A stretch of DNA of 64,000 bases from Desulfobacterales bacterium (GTDB taxonomy: Bacteria; Desulfobacterota; Desulfobacteria; Desulfobacterales; JADGBH01): contig JADGBH010000002.1 in NCBI GenBank assembly GCA_015231595.1, positions 62,001 to 126,000 of the forward strand. The letters run 5' to 3'. This document shows positions 9,745-20,123 of this stretch, in pieces. How positions within the stretch are numbered: position 1 is the first letter of the stretch; the number at the start of each line of letters is the position of its first letter. A program made the position numbers and the translations under genes. Below the pieces are notes generated by a model. The model had not been told where the DNA came from. It searched no databases and worked only from the letters and a program-made list of their open reading frames with translations.

Positions 9745-9778
9745 AAAAAAGGGTCAGCACTAAAGCCAACCCTTTTTT
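9745..9778 (-). terminator. Intrinsic terminator downstream of hppA
   Basis: A strong hairpin pairs 9745-9754 (AAAAAAGGGT) with 9769-9778 (ACCCTTTTTT), with an inner GC/GC pair. On the minus strand it is followed within the stem by TTTTTT. It closes the ispE-to-hppA transcript. Confidence 0.85.
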
Positions 9779-9795
9779 AATTAAAATTCAATCTA

Positions 9796-11808
9796 TTATA
9801 GGAATGGAACCATTAACAATGCAACAACGTTTAATATTTTTATCATTGGGTTAATGGCTGGCCCAGCTGTATCTTTATAAGGATCTCCAACGGTATCACC
9901 TGTTACAGCTGCTTTGTGAGCATCACTACCTTTACCACCAAGATGGCCATCTTCTATATATTTTTTTGCGTTATCCCACGCAGCTCCACCGGTTGTCATT
10001 GAGATTGCTACAAATAAACCAGTAACGATACTTCCAATTAAAAGTCCTCCAAGAGCTACTTTTCCAAGTAATAAGCCTACAAGTACAGGAACAACTACTG
10101 GAAGAAGTGCAGGAACTATCATTTCTTTTAATGCAAACTTTGTAACGATATCTACGCATGCACCGTAATCTGGTTTAGATGTTCCTTCCATAATTCCAGG
10201 AATTTCTCTAAACTGTCTTCTTACTTCATCAACTACAGCTCCACCAGCTTTACCAACAGCTTTCATAGCAATTGAACCAAATAAATAAGGAAGCAAACCA
10301 CCAATAAAAAGACCAATAATTACCTTAACATTTCCTAAGTCAAATCTAATGGCCTCTGTACCTTTGCCCTGAATTATAAATTCTTGAACGTAGCAAGCGA
10401 AAAGAACTAAAGCGGCAAGTCCTGCAGAACCTATTGCATAGCCTTTTGTAACTGCTTTTGTTGTATTTCCAACTGCATCTAATGGATCTGTTACAGCGCG
10501 AACACTGTCTTCCATTTCTGCCATTTCTGCAATTCCACCAGCATTATCAGTAATTGGACCATATGCGTCAATAGCAATAACCATACCTGTCATTGAAAGC
10601 ATAGAAACTGCTGCCATCGCAATACCATAAAGCCCGCCAAAGTCATGAGCGAACCAAATTGCAAGACATATTGTAAGAACAGGAGCTGCTGTTGATTGCA
10701 TACTAACTGCAAGTCCGGCAATAATATTGGTGCCATGACCTGTTGTTGAAGCTTCTGCTATAGCCTTTACTGGGGCATATTTTCCTGTATAATATTCTGT
10801 TATAATAACAATAGAAACTGTTAATATAAGACCTATCAATGTGCAATAATAAATATTCATTGCAGATATTCCAGGAACCTCTGTCATGAATGTTGTCGTG
10901 GCAAAATAGAATGCAATACCTGATAATATAGCAGCGCCGAACATACCTTTATAGAGAGCTCCCATGATATATTCGCTTTTGCCTAATCTAACAAAATATA
11001 CTCCAATCATAGATGCAACTATTGAAATAGCGCCTAAAATAAGAGGAAATATGGTAACCGTCTCATTATTTGGGAAAAGAAGATGTCCTAAAAGCATAGC
11101 TGCAACTACTGTAACTGCATAAGTTTCGAATAAATCTGCAGCCATTCCTGCGCAGTCACCAACATTATCACCAACATTATCAGCAATAGTAGCTGGATTT
11201 CGAGGATCATCCTCTGGAATACCTGCTTCAACTTTTCCAACAAGGTCAGCTCCAACATCAGCTCCTTTTGTAAAAATACCACCACCTAAACGAGCAAATA
11301 TTGAAATTAAGCTGCCTCCAAAACCAAGAGCAACAAGAGCAATAACATCATGTGTTAAAGTATAATAACCAGCAACTGACGTCAATGCTAATCCTGCTAC
11401 AATCATTCCAGTAACGGCACCACCTTTAAATGCTAACGCTAATCCGGCAGCTAATCCTTGTCTTGCTGCCTCAGCAGTTCTTACGTTTGCAAGAACTGAA
11501 ACTCTCATACCAATGTAGCCAGCAATAAATGATGCAATAGCACCAATTGCAAAGCCTACAGCTGTTTTTACACCAAGTGTAAAAATAATAATTGCAAAAA
11601 TAACAATACCAGCAACAGACATTGATTTAAGCTGACGATTTAAATAAGCTATAGAACCTTCTTGAATTGCACTCGCAATTTGCATCATTTTTTCATTACC
11701 TGCAGGTGCGCTTTTTACGATCCCTGCTAACATAAGCGCATAAAGAATTCCTGCGACTCCAACAAGTGTACAAACCAATGGAATATTACCCATTATAAGA
11801 ACATCCAT
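9796..11808 (-). CDS. hppA: Membrane-bound proton-translocating pyrophosphatase, K+-independent type
   Basis: About 670 aa with some 16 hydrophobic segments. It couples PPi hydrolysis to ion pumping across the inner membrane. The active-site block [19 protein letters not shown] and the second block near [11 protein letters not shown] are intact, as is the C-terminal [17 protein letters not shown]. The diagnostic segment [16 protein letters not shown] carries Lys where K+-dependent enzymes carry Ala, so it should be K+-independent and H+-pumping. The frame opens at 11823, but GGAGGAG there is the ribosome-binding site of the ATG at 11808, which is chosen. The first 23 bases overlap the end of pth, implying translational coupling. 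Confidence 0.93.
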   Translation of the reverse strand: MDVLIMGNIPLVCTLVGVAGILYALMLAGIVKSAPAGNEKMMQIASAIQEGSIAYLNRQLKSMSVAGIVIFAIIIFTLGVKTAVGFAIGAIASFIAGYIGMRVSVLANVRTAEAARQGLAAGLALAFKGGAVTGMIVAGLALTSVAGYYTLTHDVIALVALGFGGSLISIFARLGGGIFTKGADVGADLVGKVEAGIPEDDPRNPATIADNVGDNVGDCAGMAADLFETYAVTVVAAMLLGHLLFPNNETVTIFPLILGAISIVASMIGVYFVRLGKSEYIMGALYKGMFGAAILSGIAFYFATTTFMTEVPGISAMNIYYCTLIGLILTVSIVIITEYYTGKYAPVKAIAEASTTGHGTNIIAGLAVSMQSTAAPVLTICLAIWFAHDFGGLYGIAMAAVSMLSMTGMVIAIDAYGPITDNAGGIAEMAEMEDSVRAVTDPLDAVGNTTKAVTKGYAIGSAGLAALVLFACYVQEFIIQGKGTEAIRFDLGNVKVIIGLFIGGLLPYLFGSIAMKAVGKAGGAVVDEVRRQFREIPGIMEGTSKPDYGACVDIVTKFALKEMIVPALLPVVVPVLVGLLLGKVALGGLLIGSIVTGLFVAISMTTGGAAWDNAKKYIEDGHLGGKGSDAHKAAVTGDTVGDPYKDTAGPAINPMIKILNVVALLMVPFL

Positions 11809-12406
11809 TCTTCTCTCCTCCATTTAAGTTGTCATAAATGACATTTTTGTTATTAAACTTGTTCATTGTGTGACTACAACCATATTCAATAATGTCAATA
11901 ACTGCGTCTTCAGCCGAAGATATTAATTGCTCAATATGTTTGTCTTCTTTTTTTGAAAAAGAATTTAATACATGAGAAACCACATTACCCTCAGATTCTG
12001 AACGCCCTATTCCAACACGGACTCTCGGGAAATCGTCTTTCCCTAATTCATTAATAATTGATTTTAAACCATTATGCCCGGCATGCCCTCCTTTCATTTT
12101 AATTTTTAATTTACCAAAATCTAAATCTATATCATCATGAACTATGACGACATTTTCAACAGAAATATCATAATAATTCATTATTCTTAATACAGGGATA
12201 CCGCTTAAATTCATAAAAGCCATTGGCTTAAATAATAAAACCTCTTCTTTTTTTATCTTACCTTTTCCTATAACTCCATCAAATTTATTTTTATTTATCA
12301 AGATATCAAAGGTATTACTTAATTTGTCAATTACCATGAAGCCTATATTATGACGAGTTTTTTCATATTTAACTCCAGGATTTCCTAATCCAGCTATCAA
12401 GAACAA
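11786..12406 (-). CDS. pth: Peptidyl-tRNA hydrolase
   Basis: A 206-aa Pth enzyme that recycles peptidyl-tRNA dropped from ribosomes. The catalytic and binding residues are visible: Asn9 in GLGNPG, His19 in KTRHNIGF, Asn in PMAFMNLSG, and Asp in VIVHDDIDL. Its ATG lies four bases after the rplY stop, and its 3' end overlaps hppA. The gene order ispE, tRNA-Gln, prs, rplY, pth is a recurring bacterial arrangement. Confidence 0.95.
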   Translation of the reverse strand: MFLIAGLGNPGVKYEKTRHNIGFMVIDKLSNTFDILINKNKFDGVIGKGKIKKEEVLLFKPMAFMNLSGIPVLRIMNYYDISVENVVIVHDDIDLDFGKLKIKMKGGHAGHNGLKSIINELGKDDFPRVRVGIGRSESEGNVVSHVLNSFSKKEDKHIEQLISSAEDAVIDIIEYGCSHTMNKFNNKNVIYDNLNGGEKNGCSYNG

Positions 12407-12410
12407 CTCA

Positions 12411-13061
12411 TTATTTTCCTTTTTGTGGCTTTTGTACTTTTTGTTCAGTTACTGAAGCCGCTTGTTCTGTCCCCTCTTCTTTAGCTTTAACGTCATGAAC
12501 TTTAGGACTCAAAACAGTTACAACTGTAAAATTAACATCAGCTGGGAGCTCTATTTTTTCTTCTAATTTTATATCTTTTACATGGATGGAATCACCGATA
12601 TCAAGATCTGAAACGTCAAGGTCAATATTACGTTGAATATCCATTGGATAACATAATATTTCTACCTTTCTACGAATTAATTGTAAAACTCCACCTTTTT
12701 CTACTCCAATAGATTTACCTTTTAAAGTTACAGGAACTTTAATTCGTATTTTTCTATTCAAGTCAACAGCATAAAAATCTATATGCAAAATTTTTTTTGT
12801 AACTGGATGATTTTGAATCTCTTTTAACATGACCATATATTTATTGAGATTCCCATTTTGCACATTAAGATTTAACAAAACCTGTTTAGAACCTACGACT
12901 TTGAGTAAATCTTCAAAAGCTTTTAATGAAACTTCAATAGATAAATTATTTATACCTGGACCGTATAAAATTGCGGGAACGAAACCTTCTCTTCTTAAAG
13001 AATTAGAATATCCATCCCCAGATTTATGTCTAACTTTAGCATTAAGTTCTACTGGCTCCAA
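12411..13061 (-). CDS. rplY: 50S ribosomal protein L25/Ctc-type, with C-terminal TL5 domain
   Basis: A 216-aa protein with an N-terminal L25 5S-rRNA-binding domain (starting MEPVELNAKVRHKSGDG and including LRREGFVPAILYGPG) and the longer C-terminal beta domain of the TL5/Ctc form (KVPVTLKGKSIGVEKGGVLQ). It ends with a low-complexity Glu/Gln/Lys tail. It binds 5S rRNA in the large subunit. It is placed 32 bp after prs and 4 bp before pth, in one transcript. Confidence 0.95.
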   Translation of the reverse strand: MEPVELNAKVRHKSGDGYSNSLRREGFVPAILYGPGINNLSIEVSLKAFEDLLKVVGSKQVLLNLNVQNGNLNKYMVMLKEIQNHPVTKKILHIDFYAVDLNRKIRIKVPVTLKGKSIGVEKGGVLQLIRRKVEILCYPMDIQRNIDLDVSDLDIGDSIHVKDIKLEEKIELPADVNFTVVTVLSPKVHDVKAKEEGTEQAASVTEQKVQKPQKGK

Positions 13062-13093
13062 CTCAGAATTCCTCCTTTCCTAAATTTGAAAAA

Positions 13094-14032
13094 TTATACA
13101 AACAATGATGTTACCGAATCGCCTCTATGACAACGTATTATTGCCTCTCCAACTAATTCAGCAATAGAAAGAACTTTTATTTTATCACACTCTAATATCT
13201 TATCTCCTAATGGTATAGTATCAGTTACTATAAGTGTTTTTAACTCAGATTTTTTGACTCTCTCAATCGCAGGGCCTGAAAGCACTGCATGGGAGCAACA
13301 AGCATGTACTTCTTTTGCTCCATTTTTTATAAGTGCACTTACAGCTTCTGTCAATGTCCCTGCTGTATCTACCATATCATCCAAAATTATTGTTATTTTA
13401 TCAGAAACATCTCCAATTACAGCCATAGCTGTTGCTTCATTTGGAGCTTCACGCCTTTTATCAATTATCGCCAACCCTGCATGCATCCTCTTTGCAAAAG
13501 CCCTTGCTCTTTCTACGCCACCAGCATCAGGAGATACTATTACTAAATCTTTCTTTAAATTTGCTTTAAGATATTTTAAAATTACAGGGGTAGCATAAAG
13601 GTTATCAACTGGTATGTTAAAAAAACCTTGAATTTGATTTGCATGTAAGTCCATGGTTATTATTCTATTAGCTCCAGCTGTTGTTAATAAATCAGCTATT
13701 AATCTTGCACTGATTGGAACTCTTGGAATAACTTTTTTATCCTGTCTTGCATAGCCATAATAAGGAATTACAGCTGTAATTCTTTTAGTAGATGATCGCT
13801 TAAAAGCATCAATCATTAATAAAAGTTCTACAAGGTTATGATTCACAGGCGGGCAAGTAGATTGAATAACAAAAATATCTTTAGATCTTACATTTTCTTT
13901 AATCTCAATCTGAGTTTCTCCGTCTGAAAATGTTTTTACTTTTGCTTCTCCTAATGTTTTTTCTAAATATTTAGAAATTTTTTCTGCAAGTTCAATGTTC
14001 GAATTTCCACTAAAAATCGAGTATGAGTCCAT
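13094..14032 (-). CDS. prs: Ribose-phosphate pyrophosphokinase
   Basis: A 312-aa PRPP synthase, making PRPP from ribose 5-phosphate and ATP for nucleotide, His and Trp synthesis. Visible motifs: the flexible loop region near GYARQDKK, the divalent-cation site [11 protein letters not shown], and the PRPP loop [15 protein letters not shown]. Length is normal for the class I enzyme. It follows tRNA-Gln and precedes rplY on the same strand. Confidence 0.96.
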   Translation of the reverse strand: MDSYSIFSGNSNIELAEKISKYLEKTLGEAKVKTFSDGETQIEIKENVRSKDIFVIQSTCPPVNHNLVELLLMIDAFKRSSTKRITAVIPYYGYARQDKKVIPRVPISARLIADLLTTAGANRIITMDLHANQIQGFFNIPVDNLYATPVILKYLKANLKKDLVIVSPDAGGVERARAFAKRMHAGLAIIDKRREAPNEATAMAVIGDVSDKITIILDDMVDTAGTLTEAVSALIKNGAKEVHACCSHAVLSGPAIERVKKSELKTLIVTDTIPLGDKILECDKIKVLSIAELVGEAIIRCHRGDSVTSLFV

Positions 14033-14082
14033 CTTCTTAATTCACCAATTTCATTTTTTACAGGTATTGTTTTATTGATTGA

Positions 14083-14154
14083 CTGGGGTGGGAGGATTCG
14101 AACCTCCGAGTGCAAGAACCAAAATCTTGTGTCTTACCGCTTGACGACACCCCA
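14083..14154 (-). tRNA. tRNA-Gln (TTG anticodon)
   Basis: The minus strand folds as a 72-nt tRNA. The acceptor pairs TGGGGTG with CACCCCA and the discriminator is G. The anticodon loop is TTTTGGT (anticodon TTG) on the stem CAAGA/TCTTG, and the T-arm is GGTTCGAATCC. The 3' CCA is not encoded (TCA follows). It lies between prs and ispE, the usual place for this tRNA in several bacterial phyla. Confidence 0.95.
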
Positions 14155-14165
14155 TCATAAGATTA

Positions 14166-15005
14166 TTATATTGAAAGTTGAGCAAGATAAATCTGCCATA
14201 TATAATTCTGCTTTATAAATTTGTAAGCTTTTTTTGCTTTATCATAATCAGAAAATAAACCAAATACTGATGTTCCACTCCCTGACATAAGAGATCCTTC
14301 AGAACCTTCTTTTATAAGAATATCCTTAATTTTTTTTATTTCAGGATAAACACTAATTGATACAGATTCAAGATCATTGTGTAATAGTGATTTAAGACAC
14401 CCTTTTTTTAAAGATGCATTTGTAATGTTTTTTTCTTTATTTGTCAATGCAAAATTAAATTTTTTATAAACGTCAGCTGTTGATATGCCGTAACCAGGGT
14501 ATATTACAAGGACATGATATGGTTCAATGTTTATAAATTCAAGTTCATCCCCTATACCTGTAGCAATAGCTGGTTTGTTGAAAATAAAAAAAGGAACATC
14601 TGCACCAATTAATTTTCCTATGTCACAAAGTTTTTCAGTTGTAAATGGGAATCCATAATATTCATTTAAAGATTTTAAAATAGAGGCTGCATTACTGCTT
14701 CCTCCTCCAAGCCCAGCGCCTACTGGAATATTTTTTTTTATATCAATATGTATAAAATTTTTTTGATTAAATTCTTTATAAAAAAGCATAGCTGCTTTTA
14801 AAGCAATATTTGATTCATCTACTGGCACCAAAGAAGAATCACAAGTTATAAATGTTTTTGAAACGTTAAAGTCAACTGTTATATCATCATACAAACTAAT
14901 ACCGCACATAAGGGTTATTAGATTATGGTAACCATCTTCTCTCTTTCCAGTTACCTCTAAAAAAATATTAATTTTTGCAGGTGAAAGAATCTTTATTTGT
15001 TTCAT
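14166..15005 (-). CDS. ispE: 4-diphosphocytidyl-2-C-methyl-D-erythritol kinase
   Basis: About 279 aa, a GHMP-family kinase of the MEP isoprenoid pathway that phosphorylates CDP-methylerythritol. Motif 1 is SPAKINIFLEVTGKREDGYH, the ATP loop is VGAGLGGGSSNAA, and motif 3 is LMSGSGTSVFGLF. The frame opens with a TTG at 15011, but the ATG two codons later (15005) is the conventional start and leaves 18 bp after the protease gene. It is followed immediately by tRNA-Gln. Confidence 0.94.
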   Translation of the reverse strand: MKQIKILSPAKINIFLEVTGKREDGYHNLITLMCGISLYDDITVDFNVSKTFITCDSSLVPVDESNIALKAAMLFYKEFNQKNFIHIDIKKNIPVGAGLGGGSSNAASILKSLNEYYGFPFTTEKLCDIGKLIGADVPFFIFNKPAIATGIGDELEFINIEPYHVLVIYPGYGISTADVYKKFNFALTNKEKNITNASLKKGCLKSLLHNDLESVSISVYPEIKKIKDILIKEGSEGSLMSGSGTSVFGLFSDYDKAKKAYKFIKQNYIWQIYLAQLSI

Positions 15006-15023
15006 AGGCAATAAAAAAATAGC

Positions 15024-16475
15024 TTATTTAAGCTTTATTATTAAAAAATTATATCCTCGTTTTATTAACATCTCAACAATGCTACCATCTTTAACTTTCT
15101 TCAATATATTTTTATAGTCTTCAATAGAGTTAATTTCCTGTCTATTTACCTCTTTAATGATGTCACCTGTTTGAATTCCAGCTTGTTCTCCTTTTGTGCG
15201 AGGATATACATGAACAACAATTATGCCTTTTCCTTCTTTTATGTTAAAACGTCTTGAAATTTCAGGGGTAAGGTTTGCTACCTCTATTCCAATAGAATCA
15301 GAACTACTCTTTGAATTATCTTCATTTAAAGAATCCCTTTGATCTTCCCTTTTAGCTATTTTAACGTTAAACGTTTTTTCTTTTCCTTCTCTTAAAAGTT
15401 TAACAGTAACATTAGCTCCCACAGTAATTTTTGCTATCTTTGCGGAAAGATCTCTGCCAGATTCTATTTTTTCTCCATTGACCTCCATAATAATATCTCT
15501 CGGCTTTATTCCTGCATTATCTGCAGGATCACTAGGGAATACTTCTGTAACCACGGCTCCTTTTTTTCCTTTAATACCATAATATTCTGCAATATCTGGA
15601 TTTAGATCTTGAATGCTAACTCCAAGCCATCCTCTGGTTACTTCTCCATTCTCCTTTAGCTGATTAATAATGCCTTTAGCTAAATTAACAGGAATTGCAA
15701 ATCCAATACCCTGCCCTCCTGCAACAATAGCTGTATTTATACCAATAACTTTTCCATCAAGATTTATAAGAGGGCCACCACTGTTACCAGGATTAATTGA
15801 TGCATCTGTTTGAATAAAATCATCATATGGACCGGAACCAATTACACGGCCTTTCGCGCTTACAATTCCAGCGGTGACTGTATGTTCTAAGCCAAAAGGA
15901 CTCCCAATTGCAAATACCCACTCTCCTACCTTTAATTCATCCGAATTACCAAGCTCTAAAACCGGCAATTTATTTGAGGTTTGAACTTTAATGAGTGCTA
16001 TATCTGTATTTGAATCTCTTCCTATAATCTTTGCCTCATATTCTTCACCGCTTTTTAATTTAACCTTTATATCATCAGCATCTTCAACTACATGATTGTT
16101 TGTAACTATATATCCATTTTCATCAATTATGAAACCGGAGCCAAGGCTTTTTTGTTTAAATTCCCTTTCTTGCTCATCTCCAAAAAATTTTTCAAAGAAA
16201 TCATTAAAAAACTCATCTCCAAAAGGATTTTTTGAAAAATGTCTAAAAACTCTCCCTGATCCCTTTGAATTTTTTACAGTGCTTATATTTACAACAGCAG
16301 GACTCGATTTTTCAACGAGTTCACTGAAATTTTCATAGTTATCTTTATTTCCAAAAAACTTAGCGATAGCATTAGAACTGAGTCCTTCCATAAAAGTAAT
16401 TTGAAAGCAGATTAAAAAAAATATGACGGTCAAAGTAAATGATGTATAGGTATTTTTGTATATAAACTTGAACAT
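15024..16475 (-). CDS. degP: Periplasmic HtrA/DegP-family serine protease
   Basis: A 483-aa envelope quality-control protease. After an N-terminal signal or anchor (hydrophobic about residues 12-30) comes a trypsin-like domain with the full triad: His in VTNNHVVEDA, Asp in SNTDIALI, Ser in NPGNSGGPL. Two PDZ domains follow (about 290-375 and 395-480). It could be DegP, DegQ or MucD-like; sequence alone does not decide. It sits between the DUF1844 gene and ispE with short spacers, so it is probably cotranscribed. Confidence 0.92.
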   Translation of the reverse strand: MFKFIYKNTYTSFTLTVIFFLICFQITFMEGLSSNAIAKFFGNKDNYENFSELVEKSSPAVVNISTVKNSKGSGRVFRHFSKNPFGDEFFNDFFEKFFGDEQEREFKQKSLGSGFIIDENGYIVTNNHVVEDADDIKVKLKSGEEYEAKIIGRDSNTDIALIKVQTSNKLPVLELGNSDELKVGEWVFAIGSPFGLEHTVTAGIVSAKGRVIGSGPYDDFIQTDASINPGNSGGPLINLDGKVIGINTAIVAGGQGIGFAIPVNLAKGIINQLKENGEVTRGWLGVSIQDLNPDIAEYYGIKGKKGAVVTEVFPSDPADNAGIKPRDIIMEVNGEKIESGRDLSAKIAKITVGANVTVKLLREGKEKTFNVKIAKREDQRDSLNEDNSKSSSDSIGIEVANLTPEISRRFNIKEGKGIIVVHVYPRTKGEQAGIQTGDIIKEVNRQEINSIEDYKNILKKVKDGSIVEMLIKRGYNFLIIKLK

Positions 16476-16503
16476 ATGCCCATCCTTAATTTTAAAAATA
16501 TTT

Positions 16504-16818
16504 TTAGTTTTTTTCTTTTACGTAGAGCATTCGTAATTCAAACAAAATATTTTTTATAAAGCTATCTTCTTCTTTAGTAAGATTTCCTTTTGTTTTTTCA
16601 AAAAGCATATCAATAATATCTATTGATTGTTTTGCAAGGATTAAATTTTTATCTTTTTTTTTTAAAAATGGATCTTCAATTAATCCAAGATTAATTAATA
16701 CAGACGAATTTAATGAAAGTATGAAGGTAGAAAAATTCATTTTATGTACTAATGTTTCTGATGATCTATTTTTGTTGTTATTTTGTTCTGAATCTACCAT
16801 TAATAATCTTTCTTCCAT
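16504..16818 (-). CDS. DUF1844 domain protein
   Basis: A small 104-aa protein. The segment NFSTFILSLNSSVLINLGLIEDP and the C-terminal LEDSFIKNILFELRMLYV-like pattern match DUF1844, a short helical family of unknown function common in Desulfobacterota and related phyla. The ATG at 16818 has no clear ribosome-binding site; Met7 at 16800 is an alternative start. It is located 28 bp upstream of the htrA-type gene on the same strand. Confidence 0.75.
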   Translation of the reverse strand: MEERLLMVDSEQNNNKNRSSETLVHKMNFSTFILSLNSSVLINLGLIEDPFLKKKDKNLILAKQSIDIIDMLFEKTKGNLTKEEDSFIKNILFELRMLYVKEKN

Positions 16819-16917
16819 GTATCTATTACTTTATAGAAACAAAGTAATGATAATTCCTATAATGAGCTTCTTACTAAGAATAAAGCAAGAAGCTACATTA
16901 AATGTTATACTTTTAAA

Positions 16918-18504
16918 TTAGAGTTCAAGAGGAGTTATTGATTTTACCATAGGTAATGCTTTTAGTTTTTCAAGAACATTATCAGGAATCTGCGTATCTG
17001 TTCTAAGTAATATTATATTTTTTTCTCCACCTTGTTCCTGACCAACGTGCATTTTAGCTATATTTATTCCGTTATCCCCTAAAGTCACACCTATACTTCC
17101 AATTGCTCCAGGTTTATCAAGATTATGAATTAACGCTAAATGTCCTTCTGGAACCATTTCAATTCTAAAATTATTTATAGCGACTACTCGAGGATCTTTT
17201 TTACCAAATATTGTTCCAGATATTGAGCTCAACTTTTCATCAGACGTTTTAACCTTTAATGTTATAAGATTATTATAGTCTTGAGATTCAGCGCTCGTAG
17301 TTTCAGTAACTGTTATTCCCCTTTCTTTTGCTATAACTGGAGCATTTACAGGATTTACTTCATCTTTCATAATTGGTTTTAAAAGACCATTAATAATAGA
17401 TGTAGAAACTGGAGTTAAGTCAAGATTTTGGAAATCACCGCTATATTCAATTATAACTTCTTTTGTTGGACCTTGTATAAGTTGCGCAGCTAAACATCCC
17501 ATTCTATCTGCAAGGGATAGATATGGTTTTAATTTAACTAATAATTCACCAGTTACAGAAGGCGTATTCGCTGCATTTATTATGGTTCCTGTCTGGAAAT
17601 ATTCTACAATCTGCCCAGCTATAGCGACTGCTACATTTGTTTGAGCTTCAACTGTAGATGCTCCAAGATGAGGAGTAGTAACAACTTTATCTAATTGAAC
17701 GAGAGGAGTAACACCAGGGGGTTCTGTTTCAAATACATCTAAAGCAGCTCCAGCAACTTTACCAGATTTTATAGCGTCACATAAATCAGCTTCATTTATG
17801 ATACCGCCTCTGGCGCAATTGATTATCATAACGCCTTCTTTCATTTTATCAAAGGCTTCTTTATTAATCATTCCTAATGTGGTTTTAAGTTTAGGAACGT
17901 GAATGGTAATATAATCGGACTGGCGATACAATTCATCAAGAGTTACAAACTGAAATCCAGCTTGTTCAATCCTCTCTGGATTTATATTTGGATCATGGAC
18001 TAAAACGTTCATTTTAAGTCCTCTTCCAAGCTCAGCAACTATTGAACCTATTTTACCAAAACCAACTAGTCCAAGCTTTTTATCTCTAATTTCTCTACCC
18101 ATAAGCTTTTTCTTTTCCCATATTCCAGCTTTCATTGTAGCAGTTCCCTGGGGAATATTTCGGGTTAAAGCAAGCATCATAGAAATAGCATGTTCAGCAG
18201 TAGTTACGACATTGCCTCCAGGCGTATTCATAACAATTATACCTCTTTTTGTTGCTGCTTTTAAATCAACATTATCAAGGCCAATTCCTGCTCTTCCAAC
18301 AACTTTAAGTTTTTTACCAGCTTCGATTATATCTGCTGTTACTTTTGTTGCACTTCTAATTACTAAAGCATCATAATCTCCAATTATTTTTTTAAGTTCA
18401 TCTGGAGAAAGGCCTGTCTTTACATCAACTTCAATGTTATCAGCTTCTTGAAATATTTGTACGCCTCGTTCACCAAGATTATCACTAATCAAAACTTTAA
18501 ACAT
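16918..18504 (-). CDS. serA: D-3-phosphoglycerate dehydrogenase (long form with ACT domain)
   Basis: A 528-aa enzyme catalysing the first step of serine synthesis. It has the D-isomer hydroxyacid dehydrogenase catalytic and NAD domains (VVGRAGIGLDNVDL, LVGFGKIGSIVAELGRG, catalytic Glu/His region TPHLGASTVEAQ). An intervening ASB domain (about 320-450) and a C-terminal ACT domain (HNLDKPGAIGSIGVTLGDNGINIAKM) follow. The ACT domain implies allosteric control, usually by serine. First gene of the minus-strand run leading to htrA and ispE, separated from DUF1844 by 99 bp. Confidence 0.96.
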   Translation of the reverse strand: MFKVLISDNLGERGVQIFQEADNIEVDVKTGLSPDELKKIIGDYDALVIRSATKVTADIIEAGKKLKVVGRAGIGLDNVDLKAATKRGIIVMNTPGGNVVTTAEHAISMMLALTRNIPQGTATMKAGIWEKKKLMGREIRDKKLGLVGFGKIGSIVAELGRGLKMNVLVHDPNINPERIEQAGFQFVTLDELYRQSDYITIHVPKLKTTLGMINKEAFDKMKEGVMIINCARGGIINEADLCDAIKSGKVAGAALDVFETEPPGVTPLVQLDKVVTTPHLGASTVEAQTNVAVAIAGQIVEYFQTGTIINAANTPSVTGELLVKLKPYLSLADRMGCLAAQLIQGPTKEVIIEYSGDFQNLDLTPVSTSIINGLLKPIMKDEVNPVNAPVIAKERGITVTETTSAESQDYNNLITLKVKTSDEKLSSISGTIFGKKDPRVVAINNFRIEMVPEGHLALIHNLDKPGAIGSIGVTLGDNGINIAKMHVGQEQGGEKNIILLRTDTQIPDNVLEKLKALPMVKSITPLEL

Positions 18505-18630
18505 GAAAAACCCCCTGAAAATTAAATTTAATTTATATACGGTATAAACCGCTTATAACATAATAAGCACTTATACTTTGTCAAGATTTAGTTCAAACTT
18601 TTATCCTTATAGCATAATAAACTTAAATGT

Positions 18631-19416
18631 TCAATTTTGAATAAATAAATCAGAAATATTTAAATCCTTTCTTATGCCAAAGCGAGTTAGAACGAAATCA
18701 TACTTTACTGGGTCAGCTGGAGTAATTGTTTTAAAAAAATTTGTTATTTTTAGCGCTGATTGCATATTGGCTTGTTTATCTGAAATTATACCTAATTTTA
18801 TACTTATTTTATGCAAATGGGTATCAAGGGGAACAACTAATTTTGACGCTGGTATTTCGTCCCAACCTCCAGGATCAACATCATCTTTCCTCACCATCCA
18901 TCTTAAAAATAAATTTAATCTTTTACATGGACTTTTTTTAGAAGGTTTAGGCAATAAATGACCACAATCACATGAGCCTTCAAAAATTTTTTCTACAAAA
19001 AGTTCAAGTACTGGAAGAACAGTATCATCTTTTTCGTTTATATGGCTTAAAAAAAAATTATAAAGACTTCCATGATTTTCGATTATTTTTTTTGCACCAA
19101 TAAGCATATTGGCAATATCATCTCCCTTTGTAAACCTATGTTTAAAATCTTTTAAAGTTTCCTTTAAGGATAAAAGATTTGATTTCATTAAAAAATCATA
19201 AGGAGAAACTTTCATCAGACTAATTATACTCGAAACACTTTTTAATATTTGATTAACTCTTCCATATGCGAGAGATGACGCGATCAGCCCTATTATTTCA
19301 CGATCATTTGTATTATTATAAAAATACAGAAATTCAAGGGGATCAGGATGAATGTATTCTTTTTTATTATATTTATTGTAGAGGAAGTCTAAAGTAGTTT
19401 TAGTTATTAACGCCAT
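18631..19416 (-). CDS. TIGR02757/DUF2400 family protein
   Basis: A 261-aa protein matching the conserved TIGR02757 family. Evidence: YIHPDPLEFLYFYNNTNDREIIGLIASSLAYGRVNQI near the N-terminus, and the later block CKRLNLFLRWMVRKDDVDPGGWDEI with the downstream PLDTHLHKI. The family is common in Bacteroidetes and Desulfobacterota, and the HhH-like pattern suggests DNA or nucleic-acid handling, but function is not established. Single gene upstream of serA on the same strand with its own spacer. Confidence 0.82.
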   Translation of the reverse strand: MALITKTTLDFLYNKYNKKEYIHPDPLEFLYFYNNTNDREIIGLIASSLAYGRVNQILKSVSSIISLMKVSPYDFLMKSNLLSLKETLKDFKHRFTKGDDIANMLIGAKKIIENHGSLYNFFLSHINEKDDTVLPVLELFVEKIFEGSCDCGHLLPKPSKKSPCKRLNLFLRWMVRKDDVDPGGWDEIPASKLVVPLDTHLHKISIKLGIISDKQANMQSALKITNFFKTITPADPVKYDFVLTRFGIRKDLNISDLFIQN

Positions 19417-19502
19417 TATTTTTGTCTCTATCTTAAGTTGTTTAATTTAATCTAACAAATTTTATTATTTAAAATTAGTAATTGTGTGTCGTCATCTTTA
19501 AA

Positions 19503-20087
19503 TTATAAAAGCTTCATAAATCCAGCTCGAAAAAAGCCGTCCATAAGCAGACCTTTTGACCTTCCTGTGCTTCTTTCAATTTCACTTATTTGAATATGGC
19601 AAATACCACTAAACGGGTTATAAGACATATCAGACCTTAAAATAACGGTATTGCTCGGAACCATTATACTGTTAAGTAAATCCGATACAGACGTGTTTTC
19701 AATGTCTTTAGGATTTATAATACATTCACAGGAAATTTCCCGAAAATTTTTTGAAATAAGATAATGGCAAAGATCACGTTCCATTATTTGAGATTCTTTG
19801 TCAGAATAAAAGGCAATAGGAGCAAATAAAAATTTATCTGACGAGGATATATTTCTGTAGGTTTTAAAAACAAAATCATTATAACTATCAGTCAATGTAA
19901 AATAAAAGGCAGGATATGCAATTCCCGATAAAAACAGCAATAATGCTAAAATATTAAAAAATAAAGACTGCTTCCGCTTTGAAGCCTTAAAATGATATTG
20001 ATTTTTTGTATAAAGCCCAATCACAAAAAAACACAAAGAAATAATTAAAATGAGAATTCCAATACTAACAGGATTTATAAATGTCAT
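19503..20087 (-). CDS. Small membrane protein of unknown function
   Basis: A 194-aa protein with two predicted membrane helices (about residues 7-28 and 43-66), followed by an about 125-residue domain. That domain has a Cys-Glu-Cys stretch (EISCECIINPKD) and a C-terminal basic patch. Reading the topology, the soluble part should be outside the cytoplasmic membrane, but this is inference. I recognise no family. It stands between the TIGR02757 gene and the disturbed 20-24 kb patch. Confidence 0.6.
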   Translation of the reverse strand: MTFINPVSIGILILIISLCFFVIGLYTKNQYHFKASKRKQSLFFNILALLLFLSGIAYPAFYFTLTDSYNDFVFKTYRNISSSDKFLFAPIAFYSDKESQIMERDLCHYLISKNFREISCECIINPKDIENTSVSDLLNSIMVPSNTVILRSDMSYNPFSGICHIQISEIERSTGRSKGLLMDGFFRAGFMKLL

Positions 20088-20123
20088 CGAAGTATCCCCT
20101 ATTTTATATAAACTACATCCCTA

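Noticed and set aside
13254-13598. Plus-strand frames of 85-114 aa opposite prs
   Set aside because: Antisense shadows of a fully conserved PRPP synthase gene.
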